A stretch of 64,000 nucleotides of DNA from an uncultured Bacteroidota bacterium (GTDB taxonomy: Bacteria; Bacteroidota; Bacteroidia; Bacteroidales; VadinHA17), in assembly GCA_903824785.1 (NCBI GenBank), contig CAIJYD010000030.1, positions 99,220-163,219 on the forward strand, read 5' to 3'. Positions 9,076-18,697 of this stretch are shown one piece after another. Under the pieces are notes generated by a model. The model saw nothing but the letters and a program-made list of their open reading frames with translations, ran no database searches and was not told where the DNA came from. The position numbers and the translations under genes are program-made. How positions within the stretch are numbered: position 1 is the first letter of the stretch; every line of letters starts with the position of its first letter.

Positions 9076-9759
9076 ATGATGAATGATATTGAAAGAGTCA
9101 GAGAATACTTAAGTAGCGGTTCAATAGGTAAAATCTGCCTTGCTGATGCCGACCTCAGGGATGCTGACCTGAGAGGTGCTGACCTTAAAGGAGCTAATCT
9201 CATCTATGCTGATCTTAGCGGTGCTGACCTCTATAATTCAGACCTTAGTTGTGCTAATCTCACAGAAGCTTTCCTCAATAATTCTGATTTAAGAAGTGCC
9301 AATCTCTCCGGTGCCAACTTATCCGATGCTAATCTGACAGGCGCCTATCTTAATAATGCCGACCTCACAGACGCTGATCTCACAGATGCCAACCTGAGTG
9401 ATGCCAATCTGAGCAATGCTGACCTCAGTGGTGCCAGGCTTAACAATGCTTACCTGAGAGGTGCCATACTGAAAGGTGCCATACTCAAAGAAGCTGTTCT
9501 GGTCGGGGAAGATTTTACAGGAGAAAACCTGGCAGGAGCAGATCTGACAGGAGCCGACCTAAGAGGAGCCAACTTCAGGGGTGCTAACCTTACAGGTGTC
9601 ATACTTAAAAATGCTGACCTCCGGGGTGCCTGTATGAGAGGGGCTTTCCTCAGAAATGCTGACCTGAAGAACAGTGACTTAAGAAACGCTGATCTCACTG
9701 ATGCTGTGATTGCCGGCGCTATTCTCGATGGAGCGGAATTGTCAGATTTCAGAAAATAG
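9076..9759 (+). CDS. Pentapeptide-repeat protein
   Basis: Almost the whole 227-residue chain after about residue 20 consists of A(D/N)LXX five-residue units, which fold as a right-handed quadrilateral beta-helix. A short break with VGEDFTGEN occurs near residue 140. No signal peptide is seen, so it is likely cytoplasmic. Such proteins range from DNA-gyrase mimics of the Qnr/MfpA type to scaffold proteins; nothing here shows which. MM at the start leaves 9076 or 9079 as the first codon. The sulfatase gene follows after 20 bases, so the two are probably cotranscribed. Confidence 0.9.
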   Translation: MMNDIERVREYLSSGSIGKICLADADLRDADLRGADLKGANLIYADLSGADLYNSDLSCANLTEAFLNNSDLRSANLSGANLSDANLTGAYLNNADLTDADLTDANLSDANLSNADLSGARLNNAYLRGAILKGAILKEAVLVGEDFTGENLAGADLTGADLRGANFRGANLTGVILKNADLRGACMRGAFLRNADLKNSDLRNADLTDAVIAGAILDGAELSDFRK

Positions 9760-9779
9760 AAAATCAAAAAATAAAATAT

Positions 9780-11321
9780 ATGTACAGCAGGAACCTTACA
9801 GCAATTAAGATCCTTGGAATCAGTGCACTTCTTGTCCAATGCAGATCGGGAGAAAAGAGTGCTTCAGAAAAAAACACCGACAGACCAAACATAATCTATA
9901 TTCTGGCTGATGACCTGGGCTATGGCGACCTTGGTGTTTACGGTCAGAAAAGGATTGAAACTCCGAATATTGACAGGCTGGCTGCCAACGGGATGCTTTT
10001 TACACAGCACTACTCCGGGGCTCCCGTAAGTGCACCCTCAAGATGTGTACTTTTAACCGGAAAACACACCGGCCATTCGCAGGTAAGGGGAAATGATGAA
10101 TGGGGAAGCAGGGGAGACGTCTGGAACTACAGGGCAATGATTGCCGATTCAACACTCGAAGGCCAGCGCCCTTTGGCAACAGGCACAATAACAATAGCCG
10201 GGCTGTTGCAGAAAGGTGGCTATAAAACAGGGATGGTCGGTAAATGGGGACTCGGTGCACCACATACAGAAAGCATCCCCACAAAGATGGGATTTGACTA
10301 TTTCTTTGGGATAAACTGCCAGCGAATGGCACATACCTATTACCCGCTATTCCTCTATGAAAACGAACACAGGGTCTATCTTAATAATGATACAGTGGCT
10401 CCAAACACGAGACTCCGGGAAGGAGCAGACCCATATAATCTTTCAAGCTATGATGCCTATAACCTCAAGGATTATGCTCCTGACAGGATGTTCGCCCGTA
10501 TTACAGATTTTGTGAATAACAACAAAGATACCACCTTCTTTCTCTACTGGGCAACACCAATACCTCATGCTGCACTTCAGGCGCCGCAAAAATGGATAGA
10601 TTTTTATGTAAAGAAATTCGGCGATGAAAAACCATATTCCGGCGATCAGGGTTACTTCCCTCACCGCTATCCGCATGCAGCCTATGCAGGAATGATATCT
10701 TACCTTGACGAACAGGTAGGAAAACTGGTACAGCAACTCAAAGAGCTGGGAATTTATGAAAATACACTGATTGTCTTATCAAGTGACAATGGCCCGACCT
10801 ATAACGGAGGTACCGACTCTCCATGGTTCGACAGCGGAGGACCTTTCAGAAGTGAGCAGGGGTTCGGAAAAGGAAATGTCAATGAAGGAGGGATAAGAGT
10901 GCCGATGATTGCCAGCTGGCCCCTCAGAATAAAACCTGGTGCTGTTTCGGACCATATCTCAGCATTCTGGGATGTTCTGCCGACACTCTGTGATGTTGCC
11001 GGAATAAAGCCGCCAGAAAACATTGATGGAATAAGTTTTCTGCCTGAATTAACCGGCGGAAATCAGGTGAAACATGAATATCTATATTGGGAATTCCCTG
11101 AATCGGGTGGACAGCAGGCTGTTATATCGGGCGATTTCAAAGCTATGAGAAAGAATATGGACAAGGGAAACAGGGAATTTGTACTGTTCAATCTGAAAAC
11201 AGACCCCGGAGAAACAGAAAATATTGCTTCAGCAAACCCTGATATCATTTTGAAAATAAAGGAAATAATCAAGAAAGAACATCAGGACTCTCCGACAAAT
11301 CCACGTTATGTTAACGAATAA
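9780..11321 (+). CDS. Ser-type sulfatase (arylsulfatase A-like), exported
   Basis: This 513-residue hydrolase of the alkaline-phosphatase superfamily removes sulfate esters. The metal-binding start is RPNIIYILADDLGYGD, and the maturation motif is S84-A-P-S-R with LLTGKHTGH following. The modified residue is Ser, not Cys, so activity needs the anaerobic radical SAM maturase at 509-1861. Later motifs include GKWGLG, SSDNGPTYNGG and a C-terminal NLKTDPGETENIA typical of the family. The N-terminus (ILGISALLVQC) resembles a lipoprotein signal with C21, though Gln before Cys is unusual. The substrate, such as a sulfated glycan, cannot be read from the sequence. Confidence 0.92.
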   Translation: MYSRNLTAIKILGISALLVQCRSGEKSASEKNTDRPNIIYILADDLGYGDLGVYGQKRIETPNIDRLAANGMLFTQHYSGAPVSAPSRCVLLTGKHTGHSQVRGNDEWGSRGDVWNYRAMIADSTLEGQRPLATGTITIAGLLQKGGYKTGMVGKWGLGAPHTESIPTKMGFDYFFGINCQRMAHTYYPLFLYENEHRVYLNNDTVAPNTRLREGADPYNLSSYDAYNLKDYAPDRMFARITDFVNNNKDTTFFLYWATPIPHAALQAPQKWIDFYVKKFGDEKPYSGDQGYFPHRYPHAAYAGMISYLDEQVGKLVQQLKELGIYENTLIVLSSDNGPTYNGGTDSPWFDSGGPFRSEQGFGKGNVNEGGIRVPMIASWPLRIKPGAVSDHISAFWDVLPTLCDVAGIKPPENIDGISFLPELTGGNQVKHEYLYWEFPESGGQQAVISGDFKAMRKNMDKGNREFVLFNLKTDPGETENIASANPDIILKIKEIIKKEHQDSPTNPRYVNE

Positions 11322-11337
11322 ATAATTAGGCTGCCGG

Positions 11338-12741
11338 TTACTTTCCGATACAAAAGTTCCTGAATATATTTCCAAGGATCTCATCGGAGGTAATCTCGCC
11401 TGTTATCTCGCCAAGGTAGTGAATTGCCTGACGTATATCGATGGCCAGAAAATCTTCGGAGATTTGATTATCAAGGCCGGTCAATACTCTTTCCAGACTT
11501 TCAGAAACTCGCAGCAGCGCTTCATAATGCCTTATATTAGTGATTATTACATCATCCGAACTCAACTTATCCTTTTCAATAACTTCACTTAACTTAACCT
11601 TAAGTTCATCCAGACCCGATTTCTCTGTGGCGGAGATAAAAAGAAGAGGCTCTTTCTCCTCCCTCTTTATATTCGCTGCAAGCTCCGCTCTCTTTCCCGC
11701 AGTTGCCAGATCTGTCTTATTAATAATAATGAAAAGTCGTTTTTCGGTACCTCTTATCAATTCTCTGATTGCCTCTATGCGCCTGTTTATCAGCTCTGCA
11801 GATTCAGTTATATCATCAGTCAGAAGGATAACCGATGCCTGACTTATCTTCTCATGGGTTTTCTTTATACCCAAAGCCTCTATAATATCTGATGTTTCCC
11901 GCAAGCCGGCTGTGTCAATAAATCTGTACTCAACTCCTTCAATATCAATTGTCTCTTCAATAGTATCCCGTGTTGTGCCGGGTATTTCAGAAACTATTGC
12001 CTTCTCTTCCATCAGCAGAGCATTAAGAAGGGTCGATTTCCCCGAGTTGGGTTTTCCTACAATCGCAACAGGTATCCCATTCTTTAAAGCATTACCCGTC
12101 TTGAACGATTTTGTCAGGTTATCAGCCAGCTGCTTAATGGTGATGATTATTGCAGAAAGCTTTTTTCTGTCTGCAAATTCAACATCCTCTTCTCCGAAAT
12201 CGAGCTCAAGTTCAATAAGTGATGCAAAATTCAGGAGCTCAGATCGGAGCCTGCTTATCTCACCCGAAAAGCCACCTCTCATCTGATTCATTGCTACTCT
12301 GTGATAAGCTTTTGCTGATGAAGCTATAACATCGGCAACAGCCTCAGCCTGAGAAAGATCTAACCGTCCGTTTAAAAAAGCCCGCTGGGTAAATTCCCCA
12401 GGTTGTGCCGGAATAGCTCCGTTTTTTATTAATAACTCCAGAATTCTCTTTTTTATATAAGGCGAAGCATGACATGAAATCTCCACCGACTCCTCACCAG
12501 TATAGGAACGTGGTGCCCTGAAGATACTTACCAGTACCTCGTCAATGATTTCGTTGTCTGAACAGATCTTTCCGAAAACTATCGTAAAGCCCTTTTGATT
12601 AATCAGTTGAATGCTTTTATCTGAAGGGAAAAAAATCTTTCCGCAAATACCCAGGCTATCGGATCCACTAATCCTTATTACTGAAATTGCACCACCTGAA
12701 CCTGTTGCAGGTGCACATATTGTCTCTTCACGCCTTACCAT
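11338..12741 (-). CDS. mnmE: tRNA modification GTPase MnmE
   Basis: MnmE with MnmG adds the carboxymethylaminomethyl group at wobble U34 of certain tRNAs. The 467-residue form starts MVRREETICAPATGSGG, matching the conserved N-terminal tetrahydrofolate-binding domain. The G domain has GKPNSGKS (G1), DTAGLRET (G3) and NKTD (G4). The chain ends in CIGK, the invariant C-terminal motif. An extended frame reaches 12831, but the family start and a TACATTTG box upstream favour 12741. It converges on the sulfatase gene with a 16-base gap and diverges from the hybrid kinase. Confidence 0.96.
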   Translation of the reverse strand: MVRREETICAPATGSGGAISVIRISGSDSLGICGKIFFPSDKSIQLINQKGFTIVFGKICSDNEIIDEVLVSIFRAPRSYTGEESVEISCHASPYIKKRILELLIKNGAIPAQPGEFTQRAFLNGRLDLSQAEAVADVIASSAKAYHRVAMNQMRGGFSGEISRLRSELLNFASLIELELDFGEEDVEFADRKKLSAIIITIKQLADNLTKSFKTGNALKNGIPVAIVGKPNSGKSTLLNALLMEEKAIVSEIPGTTRDTIEETIDIEGVEYRFIDTAGLRETSDIIEALGIKKTHEKISQASVILLTDDITESAELINRRIEAIRELIRGTEKRLFIIINKTDLATAGKRAELAANIKREEKEPLLFISATEKSGLDELKVKLSEVIEKDKLSSDDVIITNIRHYEALLRVSESLERVLTGLDNQISEDFLAIDIRQAIHYLGEITGEITSDEILGNIFRNFCIGK

Positions 12742-12771
12742 TTTTAATATCTGATTTGAAACAAATGTATG

Positions 12772-12779
12772 AAACTTAA
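12772..12779 (-). promoter_or_regulatory. Candidate -7 box of mnmE
   Basis: TACATTTG on the minus strand fits TAnnTTTG and would start transcription near 12765, about 24 bases before the ATG. No convincing -33 TTTG was found at 19-21 bases, so confidence is moderate to low. Confidence 0.35.
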
Positions 12780-12965
12780 TTGAGGTGCGAAACCACTTAT
12801 TTTTGTGTGAAAAAAATAACAGATAATTCATCGGATAGCTTTTGCTGCCTGATCATGCTTATGGTTGAATAAGATTAAAAAAATCAATTAATCGTCTTAA
12901 AAAATAACCATGAAAAACCTCTTGTTCTTAATAAATGCAATAACTTGCGGCAAATTTTCTTAAAC

Positions 12966-15900
12966 ATGATGGACGATACCGTAGTCAGGGAAAACAGGAT
13001 CTTAAAAAAAATTGCTCAGTCTGCTGGTGGGGCAGCAATGCTTATTGGTTTAAGTACTCTCTTTTTTCTTTCAGCCGCCATTGACAATCCGTTCCAGTTG
13101 TTTAAGGATTTTAAACCTATGTCGCCTTCAACAGCTATTCTGTCAGCCATTTATGGTTTTTTGCTACTATCGGGAAGTTATAAAGTTGAAAACCGGACTA
13201 AAAGATTTGCTGTTACATTGATGGTAATCATATTTACATCCTACTCACTTCTTAAATTTCTTGAATATTATCTGGGAACAAATCTCACACTCGATTCATA
13301 TCTTTTCCCGATTGACAAAAAATTTACAGGGATCCCTCATAACCGTACTTCGCCTATCTCAGGACTGTTATTCTTTTTCTGCGGTGCAGCTATCCTGATC
13401 CGCCTGTATTTAAGTTCCCGTCAAAAATGGATGAGCTTAATCGGGATTATAGGAATCGGGATAGTCTATATCGGCTATGCGGGTCTCATTGGATATATAT
13501 TCGGTACTCCCTTTCTCTATGGTGGAAATATTATACCGCTCTCATTTAACACCACATGCGTATTTTTACTATTGGGATGGGGAATTGTTGCAATTAGCGG
13601 CAGGGAGAGCTTTGCTTTGAAAACGGTAACTGGTACAACTGCCAGTGCCAGACTCCTCAGAGTGCTTATTCCACTCATTGCGGTTATTCTGATTGTTGAC
13701 GAATTAATAGATTCTATATTTTCTCAATTCAATGTTGACTCCATTCTCCTTTCAACCGTATCTGTACTGATACTGATACCGCTTACTGTATGGCTGGTAG
13801 TAAGAGTTTCACGCATTGTTTTCAGAGAAGCAGAACAGGCACATGAGGAGCTCGAGAATTCATATGTTTTGTTAAAGGAAAATGATGACAGATACCGTAA
13901 TCTTATCGAGAGTGCAGCCGATGCCATTATAACCATTGATAGTGAAGGGCGGATAATTTTGTTCAACCACGCGGCAGAAACTATTTTCGGATATTCTGCC
14001 AATGAGCTGTTTCTCAGTCCGGTTGATTTTCTTGTTCCGGATATTCTGGGGATCAGCCACAAAAACAGAATTAGTAACTTTAAGAGTACAGGACAATCAT
14101 CAATATTCAGAATCGCCAGGCAGCTTTATGGCAAAAGAAAAGGAGGTGAGCTTTTCCCTCTTGAAATTTCCGTTTCAGTAACAAATGTAAAGAATGATAC
14201 CAACTATACCGCAATAGTACGCGACATCTCAATAAAATTCAAAGAAGAACAGCTGATTAAAGAGAGTGAAGAAAGGTTTAACCAGCTCTCGGAACATTCC
14301 AGATTATATACCTGGGAAGTCGATTCCAACGGGCTTTATACATTCATCAGCCGGACATCCACCCTGATACTGGGTTATACCCCTGAAGAAATAATTGGCA
14401 AAAAACATTTTTACGACCTTCATCCCAAAAATGAGCGGGAAGCTTTCAAAAAAGCAGCTTTCGAAGTGTTCCGTCGCAAAGAACCTTTTCATAACCTTGA
14501 AAATACTGCGAAGACCAAAGATGGGGAGCTTATATGGCTCGTAACCAATGGAATCCCTATCATGGACAATAACGGCGCCTTAACCGGATATACAGGATCA
14601 GATTCAGACATCACTGAACTTAAACAAAAGGAGAAAGCACTTAAAGAGAGTGATGATAAGTACCGGGTACTGTTTGAAAGTGCGAATGAAATAATCGTTG
14701 TTCTTCAGGACGGAATGATCCGCATGATCAACTCTGCTTCAGAAGAAATCACAGGCTTCACGAAACAGGAACTTTTGGATGCCCCGTTTGTTTCATTTCT
14801 TCATGCCGATCATAAAGAGCTTCTTATAGAACGATATAAGTTGCGGATGGAAGGAAAACCGGCACCCAGCAGATACGAATTCCAGCTGATTGCAAAAAAC
14901 GGAGAAATTTTATGGTTCCAGAATAATTCAGTCCTGATCAATTGGGAAGACCGGCCGGCAACTCTGAACTTCCTGACAAATATCTCCGCTCTAAAGCAGG
15001 TAGAAGAAGAATTGACTGAATCAAATAGCAGGCTGAAATCGGCCATTACCGAAGCAACTTTACTTGCTGAAAAGGCTGAAGCTGCCAGCAGGTCTAAAAG
15101 CACATTTCTTGCAAATATGTCTCATGAAATACGTACACCGCTCAATGCAATAATAGGGTTTTCACAACTGATGAACCGTGACAAATCATTGACAGATACG
15201 CAGAAAGATTACAATAACTCCATTACCCGGGCTGGCGAACATCTCTTAGCTCTCATAAATGATATTCTGGAACTTTCGAAAATTGAAGCCGGGCGATCAG
15301 ATTTGAATTTAGCAAATACCGATTTTTACTCTTTTCTCTCAGGTATACAGGTAATTTTCAAAGAACAGGCGCAAAATAAAAACATCCAGTTTATTTTTGA
15401 ATCGGCCGACGATATGCCGAGGTATATTATTATTGATGAAAACAAATTACGCAGGATCTTTTTCAATCTGGTCGGAAATGCAATTAAATTTACTGAAGAA
15501 GGTGGCGTGGCAGTACGTACCCGCATTGATAAAGTAAAAGATAATGAAAGCAGACTGATTGTTGAGATTCAGGATTCAGGACCGGGTATTTCCGTTGACG
15601 AGATGAGCAAACTCTTTAGGCAATTCGAACAGACAAGTTCAGGGATAAAAAAAACCAGCGGCACCGGCTTAGGTCTTGCCCTCAGCCGCGAACTGGCCCT
15701 GCTCATGAATGGCAATATCACAGTTACCAGCGAATCAGGCCTGGGCTCATTGTTTATTTTAAATGTTGAAGTAAAAGATGGAAATACCATACCGGCAGAA
15801 GAAATTGTCACAAAACGTGTAATCGGTATTAAAGAAGGAGAGGGACCATATCGCATATTGGTTGTTGATGACAAACCTGAGAACCTTTTGGTTATAGTAA

Positions 15901-16496
15901 AGTTGTTGGGAACTGTTGGATTTGAGACTAATAAAGCATCAAACGGAGAAATTGCAATTGAAATATTCAACCAGTGGGATCCACATCTGATCTTAATGGA
16001 TATGCGTATGCCGGTTATGGACGGTTATGAGGCTACACGTCTAATAAGATCAACTGAAAAAGGAAATAAAATACCTATTATTGCGCAGACTGCCAGCGAG
16101 TTTGAAGAGAATAGAAAAAATAGTGAGCTTAGACTGGATGGTTATATACGCAAACCTTTCAGGGAAAACGTATTATTTAATCTGATAGGAAAAATGCTGG
16201 ATATAAAATATATCTATGATTTTGAGAATGAACCTGTTAGTCAGGTATATTATCAGAATAATGAAAATAGTCTGGCAGACGATATTGCAAAATTGTCAAA
16301 GAATCTTTTATTACAAATGAGAAATGCAGTTTCGGTTGCTAATTTTGGCTTACTTAACAGCCTTATCAGAAAAATAGAGGCGGAGAATCCGGTTCTGTCA
16401 AAACACCTTATAATGAAGGCTGATAATTACGACTATGAATATTTACAGAAAATTCTAATTACAACAGATCAAAATAAAAGTGATAAAAATGAATGA
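12966..16496 (+). CDS. Hybrid sensor histidine kinase/response regulator, eight membrane helices, three PAS domains
   Basis: A large membrane sensor of about 1176 residues. Eight predicted helices occupy the first 290 residues as an integral sensor domain. Three PAS domains follow (about 305-430, 435-560 and 565-685), then HisKA with phospho-acceptor motif NMSHEIRTPLNAIIGF, an HATPase domain with NLVGNAIKF and GTGLGLALS, and a receiver domain (YRILVVDDKPEN, LILMDMRMPVMDGYE, IRKPF). A 100-residue helical tail ends the protein. The reading frame could open at a TTG at 12945, but the tandem ATG at 12966/12969 is preferred. The next gene, a receiver-kinase, overlaps the stop, so the two act as one phosphorelay unit. 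The signal is unknown. Confidence 0.9.
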   Translation: MMDDTVVRENRILKKIAQSAGGAAMLIGLSTLFFLSAAIDNPFQLFKDFKPMSPSTAILSAIYGFLLLSGSYKVENRTKRFAVTLMVIIFTSYSLLKFLEYYLGTNLTLDSYLFPIDKKFTGIPHNRTSPISGLLFFFCGAAILIRLYLSSRQKWMSLIGIIGIGIVYIGYAGLIGYIFGTPFLYGGNIIPLSFNTTCVFLLLGWGIVAISGRESFALKTVTGTTASARLLRVLIPLIAVILIVDELIDSIFSQFNVDSILLSTVSVLILIPLTVWLVVRVSRIVFREAEQAHEELENSYVLLKENDDRYRNLIESAADAIITIDSEGRIILFNHAAETIFGYSANELFLSPVDFLVPDILGISHKNRISNFKSTGQSSIFRIARQLYGKRKGGELFPLEISVSVTNVKNDTNYTAIVRDISIKFKEEQLIKESEERFNQLSEHSRLYTWEVDSNGLYTFISRTSTLILGYTPEEIIGKKHFYDLHPKNEREAFKKAAFEVFRRKEPFHNLENTAKTKDGELIWLVTNGIPIMDNNGALTGYTGSDSDITELKQKEKALKESDDKYRVLFESANEIIVVLQDGMIRMINSASEEITGFTKQELLDAPFVSFLHADHKELLIERYKLRMEGKPAPSRYEFQLIAKNGEILWFQNNSVLINWEDRPATLNFLTNISALKQVEEELTESNSRLKSAITEATLLAEKAEAASRSKSTFLANMSHEIRTPLNAIIGFSQLMNRDKSLTDTQKDYNNSITRAGEHLLALINDILELSKIEAGRSDLNLANTDFYSFLSGIQVIFKEQAQNKNIQFIFESADDMPRYIIIDENKLRRIFFNLVGNAIKFTEEGGVAVRTRIDKVKDNESRLIVEIQDSGPGISVDEMSKLFRQFEQTSSGIKKTSGTGLGLALSRELALLMNGNITVTSESGLGSLFILNVEVKDGNTIPAEEIVTKRVIGIKEGEGPYRILVVDDKPENLLVIVKLLGTVGFETNKASNGEIAIEIFNQWDPHLILMDMRMPVMDGYEATRLIRSTEKGNKIPIIAQTASEFEENRKNSELRLDGYIRKPFRENVLFNLIGKMLDIKYIYDFENEPVSQVYYQNNENSLADDIAKLSKNLLLQMRNAVSVANFGLLNSLIRKIEAENPVLSKHLIMKADNYDYEYLQKILITTDQNKSDKNE

Positions 16497-17598
16497 TTTG
16501 AAGTCAGATTCTGATATGCCGGGCATCCTTCTTGTTGATGATATACCTGACAATCTTAAGATTATGGGCAACATTCTCAGGAATGAAGGATACAATGTGA
16601 GGCAGGTTCTCAGTGGGGCCCTTGCACTACAGGTAGCAGAACTTGAAATTCCGGATCTAATTCTACTGGATATAATGATGCCGGGAATGGATGGTTATGA
16701 AGTTTGCCGCCGCTTAAAAGAAAACCCTAAATTAAAAGATATCCCTGTAATTTTTATAAGCGCGCTAAACGACACAAGTGATATTGTCAGAGCACTTAAA
16801 ACAGGTGGCGTGGATTATATTAATAAACCATTCAAGGCTGAGGAGGTAAAAGCCCGCGTACACACCCACCTCATAATTTACCGGCAAAATAAAGAACTGA
16901 AGGAACTTAATGCCACTAAAGATAAGTTTTTCTCAATCATAGCACACGACCTCAGAAATCCTTTCACCGGATTTCTTGGTCTCACCAAAATGATGCAGGA
17001 AGAGATAAAACTACTCTCTACTAACGAAATAGAAGATATGGTTGGATTGCTTAACACGTCAGCTAACGACCTAATGAGCCTTCTTGAAAACCTGCTGGAA
17101 TGGGCAAAGATGCAACGGGGTATCACCAGTTTTAATCCTGTTCAATTTCTTCTGACAGGAAGCATTCTTAACTGCATCAAGCACTCATCAGATTCTGTGC
17201 GTAAGAAGGAGATTACTACCAAAATTAATATTCCTGCAGATCTGAAAGCATTTGCTGACATTCAAATGTTCGAAACCGTTCTCCGCAACCTGTTCAGCAA
17301 TGCTGTAAAGTTTACACCTAAAGGCGGAAAGGTAACTGTTTCAGCCCGAAAAGAGAATAATAATTTTCTGGAAGTTGCTGTCAGCGATACGGGTATTGGT
17401 ATGAATAATGATTTGAAAGACAAACTGTTCCAGATCAGTGAAAAAACGGGGCGCCAGGGCACTGAAGGAGAACCAAGCTCAGGACTGGGATTAATTATAT
17501 GTAAAGATTTTATTGAAAAACATGGAGGCAAAATATGGGTGGAAAGTGAAGAGGGCAAAGGGACAACCTTCTATTTTAACCTTCCTCCGGCTTCATAA
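16489..17598 (+). CDS. Response regulator-histidine kinase fusion (REC-HisKA-HATPase)
   Basis: A soluble 369-residue protein with a receiver domain first (ILLVDDIPDN, LILLDIMMPGMDGYE, NKPFKAEEV), then a kinase (FFSIIAHDLRNPF with the phospho-His, NLFSNAVKFTPKGG, SSGLGLIICKDFIEKHGG). It has no membrane segment and no output DNA-binding domain. The ATG at 16489 lies inside the end of the hybrid kinase gene and overlaps its stop by 8 bases; a GTG at 16480 is the alternative. It likely receives phosphate from the upstream kinase and passes it on to an unlinked regulator. Confidence 0.9.
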   Translation: MNDLKSDSDMPGILLVDDIPDNLKIMGNILRNEGYNVRQVLSGALALQVAELEIPDLILLDIMMPGMDGYEVCRRLKENPKLKDIPVIFISALNDTSDIVRALKTGGVDYINKPFKAEEVKARVHTHLIIYRQNKELKELNATKDKFFSIIAHDLRNPFTGFLGLTKMMQEEIKLLSTNEIEDMVGLLNTSANDLMSLLENLLEWAKMQRGITSFNPVQFLLTGSILNCIKHSSDSVRKKEITTKINIPADLKAFADIQMFETVLRNLFSNAVKFTPKGGKVTVSARKENNNFLEVAVSDTGIGMNNDLKDKLFQISEKTGRQGTEGEPSSGLGLIICKDFIEKHGGKIWVESEEGKGTTFYFNLPPAS

Positions 17599-17654
17599 CA
17601 GGCAGGGTATGATATATATTACCCCTATATAATCAAAAGCAAAAAATAAATAGG

Positions 17655-17662
17655 TATTTTTG
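17655..17662 (+). promoter_or_regulatory. Candidate -7 box of sucD
   Basis: TATTTTTG fits TAnnTTTG and would give a leader of about 60 bases before sucD. No -33 element at the expected distance was seen. Confidence 0.3.
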
Positions 17663-17728
17663 AAATTGTGCTGATGAGCAACGGCAATATGAGAAACTAC
17701 ATTATTTTTAATCACTAAATATCTTATT

Positions 17729-18604
17729 ATGAGTGTTTTGTTAAATAGTAACTCCAAAATTATTGTACAAGGATTTACAGGAAGTGAAGGGACTTTTCAC
17801 GCTACCCAGATGATTGAATATGGAACAAAAGTTGTCGGAGGGGTAACACCGGGAAAAGGAGGTCAGCTACATCTTAATCTGCCGGTCTTTAATACCGTAA
17901 GAGATGCCGTATCAAAAACCGGTGCCGATGTATCTGTCATATTTGTACCACCCCCCTTCGCTGCCGATGCCATTCTCGAAGCTGCCGATGGTGGAATAAA
18001 GCTTATTGTCGCAATAACTGAAGGTATTCCTGTTTCCGATATGGTTATGGTTAAGGAACATCTCAGTTCACTCGACTGCAGGCTTATCGGACCAAATTGT
18101 CCGGGTATTATTACACCCGGCGAATCGAAAGTCGGAATTATGCCAGGTTTCATTCACAGAAAAGGTACTGTAGGAATCATATCACGATCAGGCACATTAA
18201 CCTATGAAGCAGTTGATCAGGTTACAAAAATGGGGCTTGGCCAGTCAACATGTATCGGTATCGGGGGCGATCCGGTTGTAGGAACCACAACACTGGATGC
18301 AGTCAGATTACTTATGGAAGATGATGACACTGAAGCCATTGTAGTAATAGGGGAGATCGGCGGAAATATGGAAACAGAAGCTGCTGAATGGATCAGGGAA
18401 AATAGCACCAAACCGGTTATCGGGTTTATAGCCGGTCAGACAGCTCCAAAGGGACGTAAGATGGGACATGCCGGAGCCATAATAGGAGGGAAGACAGATA
18501 CAGCAACCGCAAAGATGGAAATAATGAAGAACTGCGGTATACATGTTGTTCAGTCTCCTGCAGAAATTGGTATTACTGTTCTGAAGGCATTACAGGCATT
18601 ATAG
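17729..18604 (+). CDS. sucD: Succinyl-CoA synthetase alpha subunit
   Basis: The alpha subunit of the TCA-cycle enzyme that interconverts succinyl-CoA and succinate with nucleotide phosphorylation. The 291-residue length is normal. It shows the CoA-binding start ([15 protein letters not shown]), GGVTPGKGG, the [10 protein letters not shown] loop, [15 protein letters not shown] and the phospho-His loop [13 protein letters not shown]. The beta subunit gene sucC is not next to it, a common arrangement in this phylum. fabG follows with its own promoter. Confidence 0.96.
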   Translation: MSVLLNSNSKIIVQGFTGSEGTFHATQMIEYGTKVVGGVTPGKGGQLHLNLPVFNTVRDAVSKTGADVSVIFVPPPFAADAILEAADGGIKLIVAITEGIPVSDMVMVKEHLSSLDCRLIGPNCPGIITPGESKVGIMPGFIHRKGTVGIISRSGTLTYEAVDQVTKMGLGQSTCIGIGGDPVVGTTTLDAVRLLMEDDDTEAIVVIGEIGGNMETEAAEWIRENSTKPVIGFIAGQTAPKGRKMGHAGAIIGGKTDTATAKMEIMKNCGIHVVQSPAEIGITVLKALQAL

Positions 18605-18642
18605 ACATCAGGGCGCTACGGCTTGCGGCCTGGATTTTCAAC

Positions 18643-18673
18643 TTTCGGCTAAAAAAACTTTTCTTTACATTTG
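18643..18673 (+). promoter_or_regulatory. Promoter of fabG
   Basis: TTTC (18643-18646), a 19-base spacer and TACATTTG (18666-18673) match the Bacteroidota consensus with one change in the -33 box. The predicted start of transcription is near 18680, about 18 bases before the ATG. Confidence 0.55.
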
Positions 18674-18697
18674 CAGAAATTTAATAATCCGAAATAA

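Noticed and set aside
9450..9839. A 129-residue minus-strand frame with Ser/Ala/Pro repeats
   Set aside because: It is the complement of the pentapeptide repeats, whose regular codons keep several frames open.
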